64,000 nucleotides of DNA, taken from an uncultured Verrucomicrobiota bacterium (GTDB taxonomy: Bacteria > Verrucomicrobiota > Verrucomicrobiia > Limisphaerales > UBA9464). Below, piece after piece: positions 9,161-20,300 of this stretch. Below the pieces are notes generated by a model that did not search any database, was not told the origin of the DNA, and saw nothing but the letters and a program-made list of their open reading frames with translations. Location: assembly GCA_903907995.1 (NCBI GenBank), contig CAIVQH010000009.1, positions 1-64,000 of the forward strand, given 5' to 3'. A program made the translations under genes and the position numbers. Within the stretch, counting starts at the first letter, position 1, and every line of letters begins with the position of its first letter.

Positions 9161-10771
9161 GTGAAATCCATCTTCAACACAATCTGGCCCGTCGTTTCCG
9201 CGCTGCTGCTCGCGGTTTCGTCCCGCGCCGCTGCTCAGGGGACGGCCTTCACCTATCAGGGCCGGTTGGATGCCAATGGGGTGGCTGCCAACGGAACGTA
9301 CGACCTGCAGTTCGGCCTCTGGAATACGGCGATCGGGGCCTCGCAAGTGGCTGCACCGCTGACCAATCTGGACATACCGGTTGTCGCGGGTCTGTTCACG
9401 GTCACTTTGGATTTCGGTGCGAGTTTTCCGGGAGCGGAACGCTGGCTGGAAATTGCCGTGCGCACCAATGGGGGGGGGGAGTTCAGCACGCTGGCGCCCC
9501 GTCAGCGCATTGCTCCCAGTCCCTACGCGATCACGGCAGGCCAGGTGACGGGCGCCGTGGCCGCCAGCCAGCTTACCGGCCCCGTGCCGATCACCCAGCT
9601 GCCCAGCGGCTCCGCCATCGCCTCCGCCGATCCGGCGGATGCCGCCGCGTTGGCCGCCGGGCTGCACCTGATTTCAAAGACGCCCGCGCCCACCTGGGTG
9701 AACGGTTCTGCCAATGAAGCCCCCTCAGCCCGTTCCGGGCAGAGCGGCGTATGGACGGGGCAGGAGCTGGTGATCTGGGGCGGGGCGCTGGGAACGCTGG
9801 CCGGAACGCCCCAATACTCGGCCACCGGCGGCTGGTACCAGCCGGATACGGATGTCTGGACCGCGATTTCCCCCTTCGCGGCCCCGAGCGCCCGGCGGAG
9901 CCACACCGCCGTCTGGACGGGCAGCGAGATGATCGTGTGGGGCGGATTTTCCGGGACGGGCTATCTGGCGGATGGCGGTCGCTTCTCGCCGGCCCGCCAG
10001 TCCTGGCATGGCCTCAGCGCCTCACCGCTGGCACCCCGGGAAGGCCACGTCGCCGTTTGGACCGGCACGCGGATGCTCATCTGGAGCGGGCGCAATGACG
10101 TCGCGACCCTCATGGACGGTGCGCTTTATGATCCCGTCAGCGACGTCTGGACGCCGCTGACCACAAGCGGCGCACCTGCCACCCGGTCAGGTGCGGTCGC
10201 GGTCTGGACGGGTGACCGACTGCTGGTCTGGGGCGGAGAAAGAAACGGCACCTATCTCGGCGGCGGCGCCCAGCTCCGGTTCGTCAACGGAGAGCCCGAT
10301 CCCGTGTGGAAACCCTTCAAGACGGCCGGGGAGCCCTCGTTCCGTGCCGCCCACACCGCCGTCTGGACGGGCACGCAAATGCTGGTCTGGGGCGGGGTGA
10401 ACGACGGCGGCCCGTTGGGGGAAGGGGCCGCGTACGACCCGCTGAAGAACGTTTGGACGCCGTTGTCCACGGACGGCGCTCCCGCCGCGCGCGAACAGCA
10501 CGGCGCGGTCTGGACCGGTTCGGAGATGATCATTTACGGCGGCATCACGGCCGCCGGCACCACCGCCACGGGTGGCGCCTATGATCCGGCCACGGACCGC
10601 TGGCGCCCGCTTTCCAATCCGGGTGCTCCGCAGGCCCGCAGCGGAGCCACGGCGGCCTGGACCGGCAGCGAGGCGCTTTTCTTTGGTGGCCGGAATGAGG
10701 CCGGCACCCCGCTGGCCGCCCTGCAACGGCTCAACCCGCAACCGGCCTGGTATTTCTTTCGCAAGCCATGA
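9161..10771 (+). CDS. Secreted kelch-like seven-repeat beta-propeller protein with YQG N-terminal module
   Basis: The start chosen is GTG 9161 because it begins a clean signal peptide (VKSIFNTIW, hydrophobic core VVSALLLAVSS, cleavage after SRAAA-Q); the in-frame TTG at 9128 adds 11 uncharacteristic residues. 536 residues. After the signal comes a ~120-residue module beginning FTYQGRL and ending PSPYAITAGQ, also found in two other genes of this window. The rest is seven tandem units of about 50 residues with the core AVWTGxxMxxWGG and a YDPxxxxWxPL segment, which should fold as a seven-bladed kelch-type propeller. No copper-oxidase residues were recognised, so a galactose-oxidase activity is not claimed. 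The stop overlaps the start of the next gene by four bases (ATGA), indicating translational coupling in an operon. Confidence 0.85.
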   Translation: MKSIFNTIWPVVSALLLAVSSRAAAQGTAFTYQGRLDANGVAANGTYDLQFGLWNTAIGASQVAAPLTNLDIPVVAGLFTVTLDFGASFPGAERWLEIAVRTNGGGEFSTLAPRQRIAPSPYAITAGQVTGAVAASQLTGPVPITQLPSGSAIASADPADAAALAAGLHLISKTPAPTWVNGSANEAPSARSGQSGVWTGQELVIWGGALGTLAGTPQYSATGGWYQPDTDVWTAISPFAAPSARRSHTAVWTGSEMIVWGGFSGTGYLADGGRFSPARQSWHGLSASPLAPREGHVAVWTGTRMLIWSGRNDVATLMDGALYDPVSDVWTPLTTSGAPATRSGAVAVWTGDRLLVWGGERNGTYLGGGAQLRFVNGEPDPVWKPFKTAGEPSFRAAHTAVWTGTQMLVWGGVNDGGPLGEGAAYDPLKNVWTPLSTDGAPAAREQHGAVWTGSEMIIYGGITAAGTTATGGAYDPATDRWRPLSNPGAPQARSGATAAWTGSEALFFGGRNEAGTPLAALQRLNPQPAWYFFRKP

Positions 10772-12597
10772 ATTCGAACCCCATTTTTCGCGTTCGCGCG
10801 CTGTTGGCCATATTGGCGCTGTTTCTGGCCCTCCCCGCCGCCCAGGCCCAATGGCAGAAGCAGTCCATGACCCTCAAACCGGGCTGGAACGCTGTGTTCC
10901 TCCACGTGGACGCCTCCTACACCAACCTGGACGCCCTCGTGGACCCAACCAGCCCGATCAAGGAGATCTAGCTCTGGAATCCGCCCTCCAAGCTTCAGTT
11001 CGTCACTACGCCACAGGATCCGGTGGCGGCGAACAGCCAGTGGGCCGTCTGGAATCGCAGCTCGGCCGTCAGTGACACGCTCACTCAGCTGATCGGGAAT
11101 GCCGCCTACCTCGTGAACAACACGGGCACGGCCGATTATGTGTGGAACGTGACCGGCAAGCCGGTCGCGCCAAATTACCAATGGTCGACGCTGGGTCTGA
11201 ACTTCCTGGGCTTCCCCACACCGGCGGGAGCCGCGCCCCGATTTTCCCAGTTCCTAGCCCCGGCCCCGGCCTTCAAGGACTCGGTGGAAATTTATCGCTA
11301 CCCGGGCGGCGACCTCGCTCCCGGCTCGAACCCCGTCAAAATCGTGGGCCCTGTTCCGCTCTTCAACGCCTTCGTCAATCGCGGCGAGGCCTTTTGGATC
11401 CGCTCGACCGATCCCACCTACTTTAACCACTACTACGGTCCGGTGGACGTTTCGTTGCAGACCGGCACGGGCGTCGATTTCGGGGATCGCCTTGGCACCT
11501 ATTCCGTCCGGCTGAAGAACAATACGGCCACCGCCCAGACGATCACGCTGAGCCTGCTGGATTCGGAGGCCGCGCCCGCCGGCCTGGCGCGTCCCTTCGG
11601 CACCCCCCCGCTGCTGGTTCGAGGGGCCTATGACATCACCAATCAGATTTACGCATCCACCGTTCTGGCCACCGGCAGCTCGCAAAAGTTTACCTTGGCA
11701 CCCTTTGGACAGACCGGCTCCGACCTCCAGGTCGTCCTTGGCCTGAACCGTTCGGCCATGCTCGCCCCGGCGGGCCAGCTCTTTGGCGGCATCCTCCGTT
11801 TCACCGATGCGGGCGGGCTCAGCCAGATCGACGTCCCGGTGACCGCGACGGTGGCGGGCACTTCCGGCCTCTGGGTCGGCGATGCGAATGTCACCCAGAT
11901 TGGCCAGTATCTGAAGAATTACGAGCTGGATGCGGACGGCCATCCGACCCTTTCGCCGGTCACGAGCAAGGGCGCGCCCTACGTGTCCACCGGCGTCACC
12001 ACCGCCCTCGGCGCGGTTGCGAAGCCGATGCCGCTCCGGCTCATCCTGCACAATGATGCGGCCGGGCAGAAGGTCAGCCTCCTGCAGCGCGTTTTCGTCG
12101 GGACGGGCCTGGGCAGCAATCTGGTGGTGGCCACGCGGGAATCCTCCCTGAATGCGGCCAGCATCGGGTCCGCCCACCGGATCAGCGCCGCGCATCTGCC
12201 CTTCGCGCTGACCAACACTCCCTGGGCCAAGACAGCGGGTGCGTTCGGCCTGGGCACCAACGTCTCCTTCGACGTCACGCTGGATTACAACGACCACGCC
12301 TCCAATCCCTTCCTGCACACCTTTCATCCGGACCACGACAACCTGAAGGCCGATTTCCGGACCGTCGAGGATGTGGGCGTCGAGTCTTATACCGTGGTGC
12401 GGCATATCACGCTGGTCTTCACCCCGCCGGCGCAGGATTTCACCAGCCTGACGGCGTCCACCGACACCTACGGCGGGGACTATGCCGAGGTCATGACCTT
12501 CCATGGCCAGGGCGACCAGGTGCGCTCCTTCAACATGACCGGCCGGTTCCTGCTCAAGAACATCAGCACCGTTCCCACCCTCACCACCTCGAACTGA
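10768..12597 (+). pseudogene. Secreted beta-rich protein interrupted by one in-frame amber codon (cluster A counterpart of the gene at 26923)
   Basis: The frame starting at ATG 10768 has a signal peptide (core ALLAILALFLALP, cleavage near AQA-QW) and the opening motif QWQKQSMTLKPGWNAVFL. It stops at TAG 10969-10971 and then stays open in the same frame to TGA 12595-12597, with no frameshift: 609 codons in all. The homologue at 26923 reads VTEVWMYN where this gene reads IKEI-stop-LWN, so the amber most likely replaces a conserved Trp codon (TGG to TAG). The downstream part keeps family features such as GLWVGDAN, a LILHND ... QRVFVG segment and the HTFHPDHDNL motif, so decay is recent or the base is a sequencing error. 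As annotated it would yield a 67-residue fragment; downstream genes could still be translated. The function is unknown. Confidence 0.85.
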
Positions 12598-14249
12598 TGA
12601 ACCTTTTCCGTCCCAACACTGCGGTCGTCCCTCCTATGAAAAAGCTTCGCCCCTCGCTGCGGGCCGCTGTAGCCGTGTGCTCCTCGGTCCTGTTCCTCCT
12701 GGTCGCCACCCCGGAAGCCCGGGCACAGGCGACCGCCAACCCCCCGGGCAAGATCGCCTACCAGGGCTTTTTGACGGACGTCAACGGCATCCCCCTCGGG
12801 AACACCACGCCGACCAACATGACCGTGGTCTTCCGCGTCCTTTCGGCCAGCAGCGGCGGCAACCTCCTCTGGTCGTCGCAGCAGACCGTGACCCTCGACA
12901 AGGGCCACTTCAGCGTGCTGCTGGGAGAAGGCAGCCAGTTTGGCAGCGAACCCTTCAGCCCTGACCTCAGCAATGTCTTCACCGGGAAGGATGCCTCCGA
13001 CCGCTATCTGGAAATGTCGGTGGGCAGTCCGTTGACGGCGATCTCGCCGCGCATCCAGTTCCTGCCCGGGCCCTATGCGCTGCTGGCCCGGAGCGCCACC
13101 CAGATCCTGGATAACACGGGCGCGGCCGTTTTGACCGCAGCGAACGGGACCCTGAGCCTCCGGGGAGCAGTGAACGGGAATGGCACGGGGCTGACCAACC
13201 TCAATGGCGGCAGTCTCACGGCCGGATCGGTGGCGCTCGCGCAGCTCGCGGCCAATTCCGTGGACGCGACCAAGATTGTCGATGGCTCCATCACCGAGGC
13301 GAAGCTCGCCACCATCAGCGACGCCAAACTCTCGCAGATCAAGACGGCGGGCAAAGTCGCGGACAGCGCCCTTTCGGGAAACATCGCCACCCGCAACGCG
13401 GCGCAGACGTTTCGCAGCTCCTATTTCTCCGGCCAGTCCTTTGACGCCCTGGACGTCAACACCCCCAGCGAGCTGTGGGTGACGCAAACCGCCCTCGGCG
13501 GCGGTTCCCTCAACGTTCTGCGGTTCGGGATCGAGGTGTTCGCCATCGGCACCGGTTTTGGTAATGGCTCCGGGCTCGCCAATGGAGATTCCTATATCAT
13601 GCCTCCGGCCGGCAAGAAGCTCCATATTCTCCCCGCCAAGGGCCTAACCGGCATGACCCTGGACTCCAATGGCAGGGTGGGCATTGGCTACATGTCGCCG
13701 CCCTTCCAGCTCACGGTCTTGGGCGATGCGGGCAAGCCCGGCGGCGGCTCGTGGTCAAACTTCTCGGATCGCCGGATCAAGAAGAACATCTCCACCATCA
13801 CCAACGCGCTGGAGCAGATCGCCCGGCTGCGCGGCGTGAACTTCGAATGGAAGAACCCGGAGGACCACGCCAACCAGCAGGGCCTGCAGGGCGGTTTCAT
13901 CGCCCAGGAAATCGAGGCGGTCTTTCCGAACTGGGTCAGCCCCGTGGACGCCGGGGCCCACGACAAGACGCTCACCGATGACGGCAAGGTGCGCAGTGTG
14001 AGCCTGCCGTTCGAGTTTGACGCGGTCCTCGTGGAGGCGGTCAAGGAACTGAAGGCCCGCCTCCAGGACCGTGAGGCCGAAGTGGCCGGGTTGCGCGCCG
14101 ACGTTGCCCGCCTGCAACAGGAGCGGAAGACGCTCGGGGCGACGGTCGCAAACCTGGAATCCCAGGATCAGTTGCGCGAAGCCCGCCTGCAGCGCCTGGA
14201 GCGGCTGGTGGCCGAGCCCGCCGGCCACACTGTGGTGGTCAACAAGTAG
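12597..14249 (+). CDS. Secreted tail-fibre-like protein with YQG module, C-terminal peptidase S74 (endosialidase chaperone) domain and coiled coil
   Basis: 550 residues from ATG 12597, which overlaps the preceding stop by one base; ATG 12636 (MKKLRPSL) is an alternative that gives a compact signal peptide ending EARAQA. The mature protein begins with the YQG module (IAYQGFL ... PGPYALLAR). A middle part has PNxL-like short repeats (NGTGLTNLNGGSLTAGSV, then VDGSITEAKL), common in phage-tail-type proteins. The C terminus has the intramolecular chaperone of endosialidase/peptidase S74 domain: NFSDRRIKKN near residue 390, carrying the Ser/Lys pair expected for self-cleavage, then GFIAQEIEAVFP. 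It ends with a ~70-residue coiled coil. In known families this domain trimerises fibres and is cut off. It sits directly before the giant protein gene; in the homologous cluster a tail-collar protein occupies this place. Confidence 0.88.
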   Translation: MNLFRPNTAVVPPMKKLRPSLRAAVAVCSSVLFLLVATPEARAQATANPPGKIAYQGFLTDVNGIPLGNTTPTNMTVVFRVLSASSGGNLLWSSQQTVTLDKGHFSVLLGEGSQFGSEPFSPDLSNVFTGKDASDRYLEMSVGSPLTAISPRIQFLPGPYALLARSATQILDNTGAAVLTAANGTLSLRGAVNGNGTGLTNLNGGSLTAGSVALAQLAANSVDATKIVDGSITEAKLATISDAKLSQIKTAGKVADSALSGNIATRNAAQTFRSSYFSGQSFDALDVNTPSELWVTQTALGGGSLNVLRFGIEVFAIGTGFGNGSGLANGDSYIMPPAGKKLHILPAKGLTGMTLDSNGRVGIGYMSPPFQLTVLGDAGKPGGGSWSNFSDRRIKKNISTITNALEQIARLRGVNFEWKNPEDHANQQGLQGGFIAQEIEAVFPNWVSPVDAGAHDKTLTDDGKVRSVSLPFEFDAVLVEAVKELKARLQDREAEVAGLRADVARLQQERKTLGATVANLESQDQLREARLQRLERLVAEPAGHTVVVNK

Positions 14250-14348
14250 CCTGCCAATTCCCCGGCCCGACCTATGAAGTCATTCCCCTCGAATCCATCC
14301 GGGCGTCGCCGGGGAGCCGCGATTTCACCTCTCGTTCACCACCGTCTC

Positions 14349-17300
14349 ATGAAATCTCTTTGGCCGATCCTCCTGCTGGCCCTCGGTGTGTGCGCGCTGC
14401 CGGCCGCGCGGGCGCAGCGGTTCGACGCCGATGCCCTGGTCTATTCGCCGCTGACGTCGGCCACGGACGCGCCGTACGAGCGCGGCATCAACTACCGTTC
14501 CCTCCGTGGCGTCCCGCGGTCCAGTGTCATCGGAAATCCGGCCGGCTCCGATGGCCGCGCGCCCCTGAGTCCGTTCCCCACGCCCAACCAGTTCACGGGT
14601 GTGCTGCCCCTGGGCGGTGTGGTGCGGCCGGCGACTCCCAAGCGCCTGGTCAATGTCACGGGAGTGACCAACTACTCCCAAAACGCCGTCAATCTCGGCG
14701 TGCCCGTCGCCAAGGACTCGGGTGGAAAGGTGACGATGGTCCTGCGTGCCGCGCAGCTCGGCGGCAGCTATGTCAGCCGGCCTTTCTCCTTCCTCTTCGG
14801 GGCGATCATCACCCCGCCCACGACGGACGAGACCGGCACGGTCATTCCCTCTTCGCAGCTGTCCAGTTTTTGGGTGCCCGAACCCTATACCACCAATGGG
14901 CACCTGAACGCCCCGTATTACTGGAGCCCGCACGCCCAGATGGTGATTGCCAATCAGGCGGGGCGGGTCTCCCTCACCTGGAAACACGCTTTCCCCGGGA
15001 CGACCATCCCGACGAATGCGCTGACGCCGGGGACGGATTATGTCGTCGAATCCGGCAATTTGTTTCTCCTGACCAACGTCACCTTTTACGTTTCGGGCAG
15101 CGCCGCCAAGACACCCCGGCAGATCTATTGGACGGAGGGCGTGTTCAAGGCCACGGGCAAGCCGGTGCTGGTGCCGGGCGAGCGGGTGAGCGCGGTCTCC
15201 GTGGCCTACACCGCCGCGACGTTTCCCCAGACTGTGGCCACCGAATTTCAGGTGCCGGGGGCGACCAGCCCGGCGGATGGCCAGACGAACGCCACCTCGC
15301 TGAAGGAGCTGCGCACGCTCTGGTATGACCCCACGCAGGGTGCCATCCTCGCCTACAATATCGAAGGCCGCGTGATTGTCGAAATGCTGGGCGAATCGCT
15401 TGGCGGAACCGTGCGGCGCAGCCTGGGCTATGAAATCGTGGACGTGATCCAGCAGCCGGCCCCGGCCGACGTGCCCATCGAGCTGGGTGAGAAGATCCAT
15501 GCCTATGCCGACGGCACCGATGATTCGGCGCTCACCCCCGAACCGGTCCTGCAGCTGGCCTCCACGTCGGACCCCTTTTTGTACGAGCACCCCTCCGCGT
15601 CGGCTGACGACCTGGAATACTTTGCGGCCCGCGAGACGAAAAACCTGAACGACGTGCTGGTCCATTGGACGGAGACGGGCGTCGCCGGTCTGCAATGGCC
15701 GCTGATCTACGCGCGCTACCAGCTGGTGTGGCCGACGGACATCGCCAAATACAGCCAGTACATCCGCCCGCGCGTGGCCACGGAGGCCGAAGCCGCGCTG
15801 ACGGCCATTCCGCTGCCCGGCAGCAATGCCCCCGCAATCCAGTGGCAGGACCAGTTGGACGTGCGCCGGGGCAAGCTCGTTGACGGCCGGGCCTATTACA
15901 CCTTTTTGGAACCGAACTACCCCGTCCACCGGGCCCTGTTGCGGTTTTCCGCCGGCGACAACGTCCGCTTCGAGCGGGTTTTCTCGTGGCTCAACGACAA
16001 CCTGATCGCCAACAACTTTGCCGGTACCCTGGCCACCAACCTCACCGGCATCGGGGATCTGGCCGACACCTTCGGCGCACCGCAGGTCATCAGCCAGTCG
16101 GCCGTGGTGGGCCGGCGGATCTCCGCCCCGCCCGGCGAACTCGGTTCCACCGGCGCGTATGTGGCGGGCCATATTCACCAGCCCTCCGGGAATTCCTTCA
16201 ATCCGGCGGCGTACCTGGACCCGTTCACCGTCGGTTTCGACGTGGCCAACCAGGGTGCCATCATTCCCGTCAACGCCATTCCGGGGGCGAACCGGCTTGA
16301 AATCTGGTGGTTCCGCACCAATACGGTCGATCTCACGCAGGGCTTCCTGCCGGTCTATTGGCCCTCGGTGATCGGAACCTACACCTTGGGTTGGCCCGAT
16401 TCCGGCAGTCCCGATTCCTCCGAGATCGTGCTGGCGAGCAACGCGGGCAGCGGCGCCCTGGACAGCCTGCAGGCCACCGGGAGCATCTACGCGCAGAACG
16501 ACCCGGCCCAGGCCGGTTACAATCCGAACGAGGAGCACGCGCTGATGCTGGGTGGCCAGGCGTATGCGTTGCGGGATGACCTCAACCTCACCGGAAACAC
16601 CAGCCCCGCGATCCTCTCCGGGGCCGGCACCACCTATTCCTCCCAGCCGTTTGTGCTCCTGAGTTACACTGCGGCGGATAACCGCCCCGCCATGCGCACC
16701 TTCCGCGTGCTCCGGGAAAAACCGTCGGACGGCATCGTGTTCGACTATGTCGTCATGGCGGGTGGGAACGCCGCCAATTCGGGCGCCGGCCGGATCCTGC
16801 AGCCCCCCATGCCGCTGCCGCTCCTGCCGCCGCCGGTGGACTACGTCACCAACGGGTCGGGTGCCTCGATGACCATCACGCGGGTCAACTATAACACCGA
16901 GCCGGCCGCCAACTCCGGTGATCTGCCGGTGGGCTGGACGGCCGGCCAGGCGAGCGGTCCGTATGCGGGTTACGCCCGCTTCACGTACAAGGACCGCAAG
17001 GAAAACTTCTGGGTCATGCGGGGCCCGCACGCGGGCCTGCCCCCGCTCCAGGCGGGCACTTACAACCCCGGCAGCCGGCAATGGGCGAACGCGCTGCCGA
17101 CCGCCACCGCCGTGGTGGGCGAGCCGTTTACCAACGTCGTGCATGCCTCACGCCAGACCGGTACGCTGAAGGTGACACTGCTGGCAGGTGCGCTCCCCAC
17201 GGGGTTGAGCTTTGACGGCGTGACCCTGTCCGGCACACCGACGGAAGTCGGCTCCAGTCCCTATTCGATCCAGTTCGCCGTCACCGACAGCGGTGACAGT

Positions 17301-20300
17301 GCGACTGTCACCAATACCCTCACGCTGAATGTCGCCCCCGGCGGCACCGTGGTGGCCCAGGGTCCCCTGGTGATCGTCAGCACGAACGCCTACTCCCGGG
17401 CCAACGTGACCTACGTGGACCGGCCCCCGTTCCTCGCGGCTCCGCCTGCCACCTCCAACTGCTTCACGATGCGGTTCTACTACGTGACCCGCGCCGACTT
17501 CGCCTGGCCGGGCGTGGCCTCCGTCCCGCCGGCGGGCAGCATCGTGCCCTATCTGCGCCCGCCGAATTCCACGGCGGATCCCGCCTCCCGCGACACCGCC
17601 GCACTCGACATCGTGTATCGCCCGGTCTGGCCGAGCGATCCGCCCAAAGTCGCCTTCGGGCAGACGCTGACGAAGGCGGCCGGCGGCCTCCCGGCCGTGC
17701 GGGGCCAGACGAGCGTCCAATTGCTCTACCAGCAGTCCATCGGGCTCGGCATCGCCACGCCGAAACCGGCGGTGACGCTCTTCGATCCGACCTCGGCCAA
17801 GTCTTCCGCGTTGAGCACCGATCCCAACAGCGGGCTGGCCAGCCTGCCGGGTGGCGTCAAAGTGGAGACGTTCCAGGGCAAGATCTACTTCCCGAACCTG
17901 CCACCCCACCTGGGGCAGCGCTTCTTCTTCGATCCCAACAGCGGTCCGAGCGGCAGCCTGGTCTTTCAGGGCCAGTACAAGGAGGAAGTCCTCGGGGAAA
18001 GCTACCTGCTGCTGAATGTGCTGCGGGGCAGCGATCTCGCCACCGTGAAGGGTCTGTGCCCGGCCAGTGATGCGCAGAAATCCCAGTGGGACGCCGCCAT
18101 CGACGGCCTGTCGGCCACCATGGTGACGCGTTACGAGAACCCACAGGTACCTGGACAGTTCATCGACAATCCCGATGCCAGCGTGATCCGTACGGCCGGC
18201 CAGGTGATGGCCGTCAGCGACAGCCAGACGCTCGTGGACAGCTATGCCCTGAGCGCGTCCGGGCCCGGCCAGGGCTACGTGACGATGCTGGTCGGCAACA
18301 GCGCCAATCCGGACCAGACCCCGGCCGGCGAACCGGTCTCCCTGTATGTCTTCCGAGTCACCGGCTCCCTCTATCCGGGCGAGCTGAAGATTGTCTCCGC
18401 GGACAATCCGTTCAGCGAACTGGTCTCCCTCCAGCACACGGTCGATCTCGGTGGCGACTTCGACGACTATCTTTATGAGTACAAGATCTCCCCGCCGGTG
18501 GATGGCAATCCGCCCGTCGCGGACGCGTCGATGAGCGGCTACAACGCCCTGACCAGCGGACCGGGCCTGCCCCAATACACGATCGGTGGCAGCGGCATCA
18601 ATTCGCTGGTCGATAACTGGGTGACCATGCGCTACCGGCCGGGCAATCCGTCCCACCCGCTTTATAAGGCGGTGCCGACCGATGCCGACTGGTCACCCTG
18701 GACGGCTCCGGTGCAGGCCGAAGGCTGGATCAAACGGGTCCTCGCCGGGATCAACCCCTTCAACCAGCGCGTCACCGACCTGTACAACAACACGATCAAT
18801 ACCGACGCCAACATCCTGACCGCCGCCGGCAAGCGTTGGGAAGGGGATGTGCCCCTGAACCTGGCCAACATCAACAACCTCGGGCTGATCGAGATCTATG
18901 AGACCGTGCTGCGCCGTGGCCGCGGCCTGAGCATCGATGCGGGCATTGATTTCGGGCCGGCCAACGACGCGCTGCTGCTCGCCGCCGGCTACCTCAACGA
19001 TCTCTACATGCTCGTGGGCAACGAGGCCTACGCCGATGCCGCGAACCCCACCATTGGCATCGGCACCAAGGACAGCACCTACGGCGACATCGCCACCTCG
19101 CTGTTCTCCTTCAAGGGCCAGGTTCCCAGCCTCTTGGAGGAGGAGCTGGCCCTGCTGCGCGGCCGCGATGATGTCGCCCAGCCCGGCGTGACCATCGCGC
19201 CCGTGTATAACCGGCTGTTCTGGAACTACACCCGCGGCATCGATTCCGGCGAAGTCATCTACGCGCTGAATTACAACATTCTCGACCAGAACACGGACGG
19301 CAAGGTGGACGCCGCCGACGCCGCCGTGCTCTTCCCCCAGGGCCATGGCGATGCCTACGGGCACTACCTCACGGCGGTGAAGGGCTACTACTCGCTGCTG
19401 ATGAACAACAACTTCGACTGGGTGCCCCGCATTGAGGCGGTCAACATCCTCGGCAAGCCCGTGGCGGTCGATTACCTGGACGAACGGAAATTCGCCACGG
19501 CGGCGGCGGCGGTGGCGCGCACGGGACGCCAGATTTTTGACCTCGTGTGGCGCAAGGACTATGTGCCCGGCGCGGACCTCGGCTGGGAGCGGTTCTCCAC
19601 CAACAGCGTGTCCAGCCGCCAGGTGGTCAACGGACTGGCGACGAACTACATCGTGCGCCACTGGGGTGCCGACCAGTGGGCCTCGCGCACCGCGCAGGGC
19701 GCGCTCTTCAACTGGGTGGTGGGCAACACCATCCTGCCGCCCGTCGATCCGGACCCGGCCCATGTGGGCATCCAGAAGATCGACCGCACCACGGTCCCCG
19801 AGCTGCAGGAGCTCGCCACCACCTTGGGCGACCTGCAGACCGCCCTGGACAATGCCGAGGGTCGCCTGACGCCCCTGGGCCTGCCCGACGGCGGGCTGGC
19901 ATTCGACATCGATCCCAACAAGGTCACGGGCCCCGATCCGCAGACGCACTTCGAGCAGATCTACGACCGCGCCCGGCAGGCGTTGAACAATGCGGTGGCG
20001 AGCTTTGACGACGCCAAGGACGTGACGCGGCTGATGCGCTCGGAACAGGATTCGCTGGCCGATCTGCAGAACAGTTACGATCAGCAGGAACTGGCCTATA
20101 AGAACTCCCTCATCGAGCTCTACGGCACCCCGTACGCCGATGACATCGGCACGGGCAAGACCTATCCCCAAGGCTACGACGGCCCGGATGATTTCCACTA
20201 CATGTGGGTGGACGACACCACGTTCACCGATCCTGGTCATACCATGTGGGCGCCGAACGATACGGCCTCGTACTCGATCGATATCGGGGTGCTGCCCAAG

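Noticed and set aside
9161-10771. Galactose-oxidase enzyme call for the kelch protein
   Set aside because: The propeller repeats fit, but no copper ligand or Tyr-Cys motif was found.
14325-17144. 939-residue minus-strand frame opposite giant A
   Set aside because: His/Arg/Gly-rich composition typical of antisense frames; the plus-strand protein has a signal peptide and conserved motifs.
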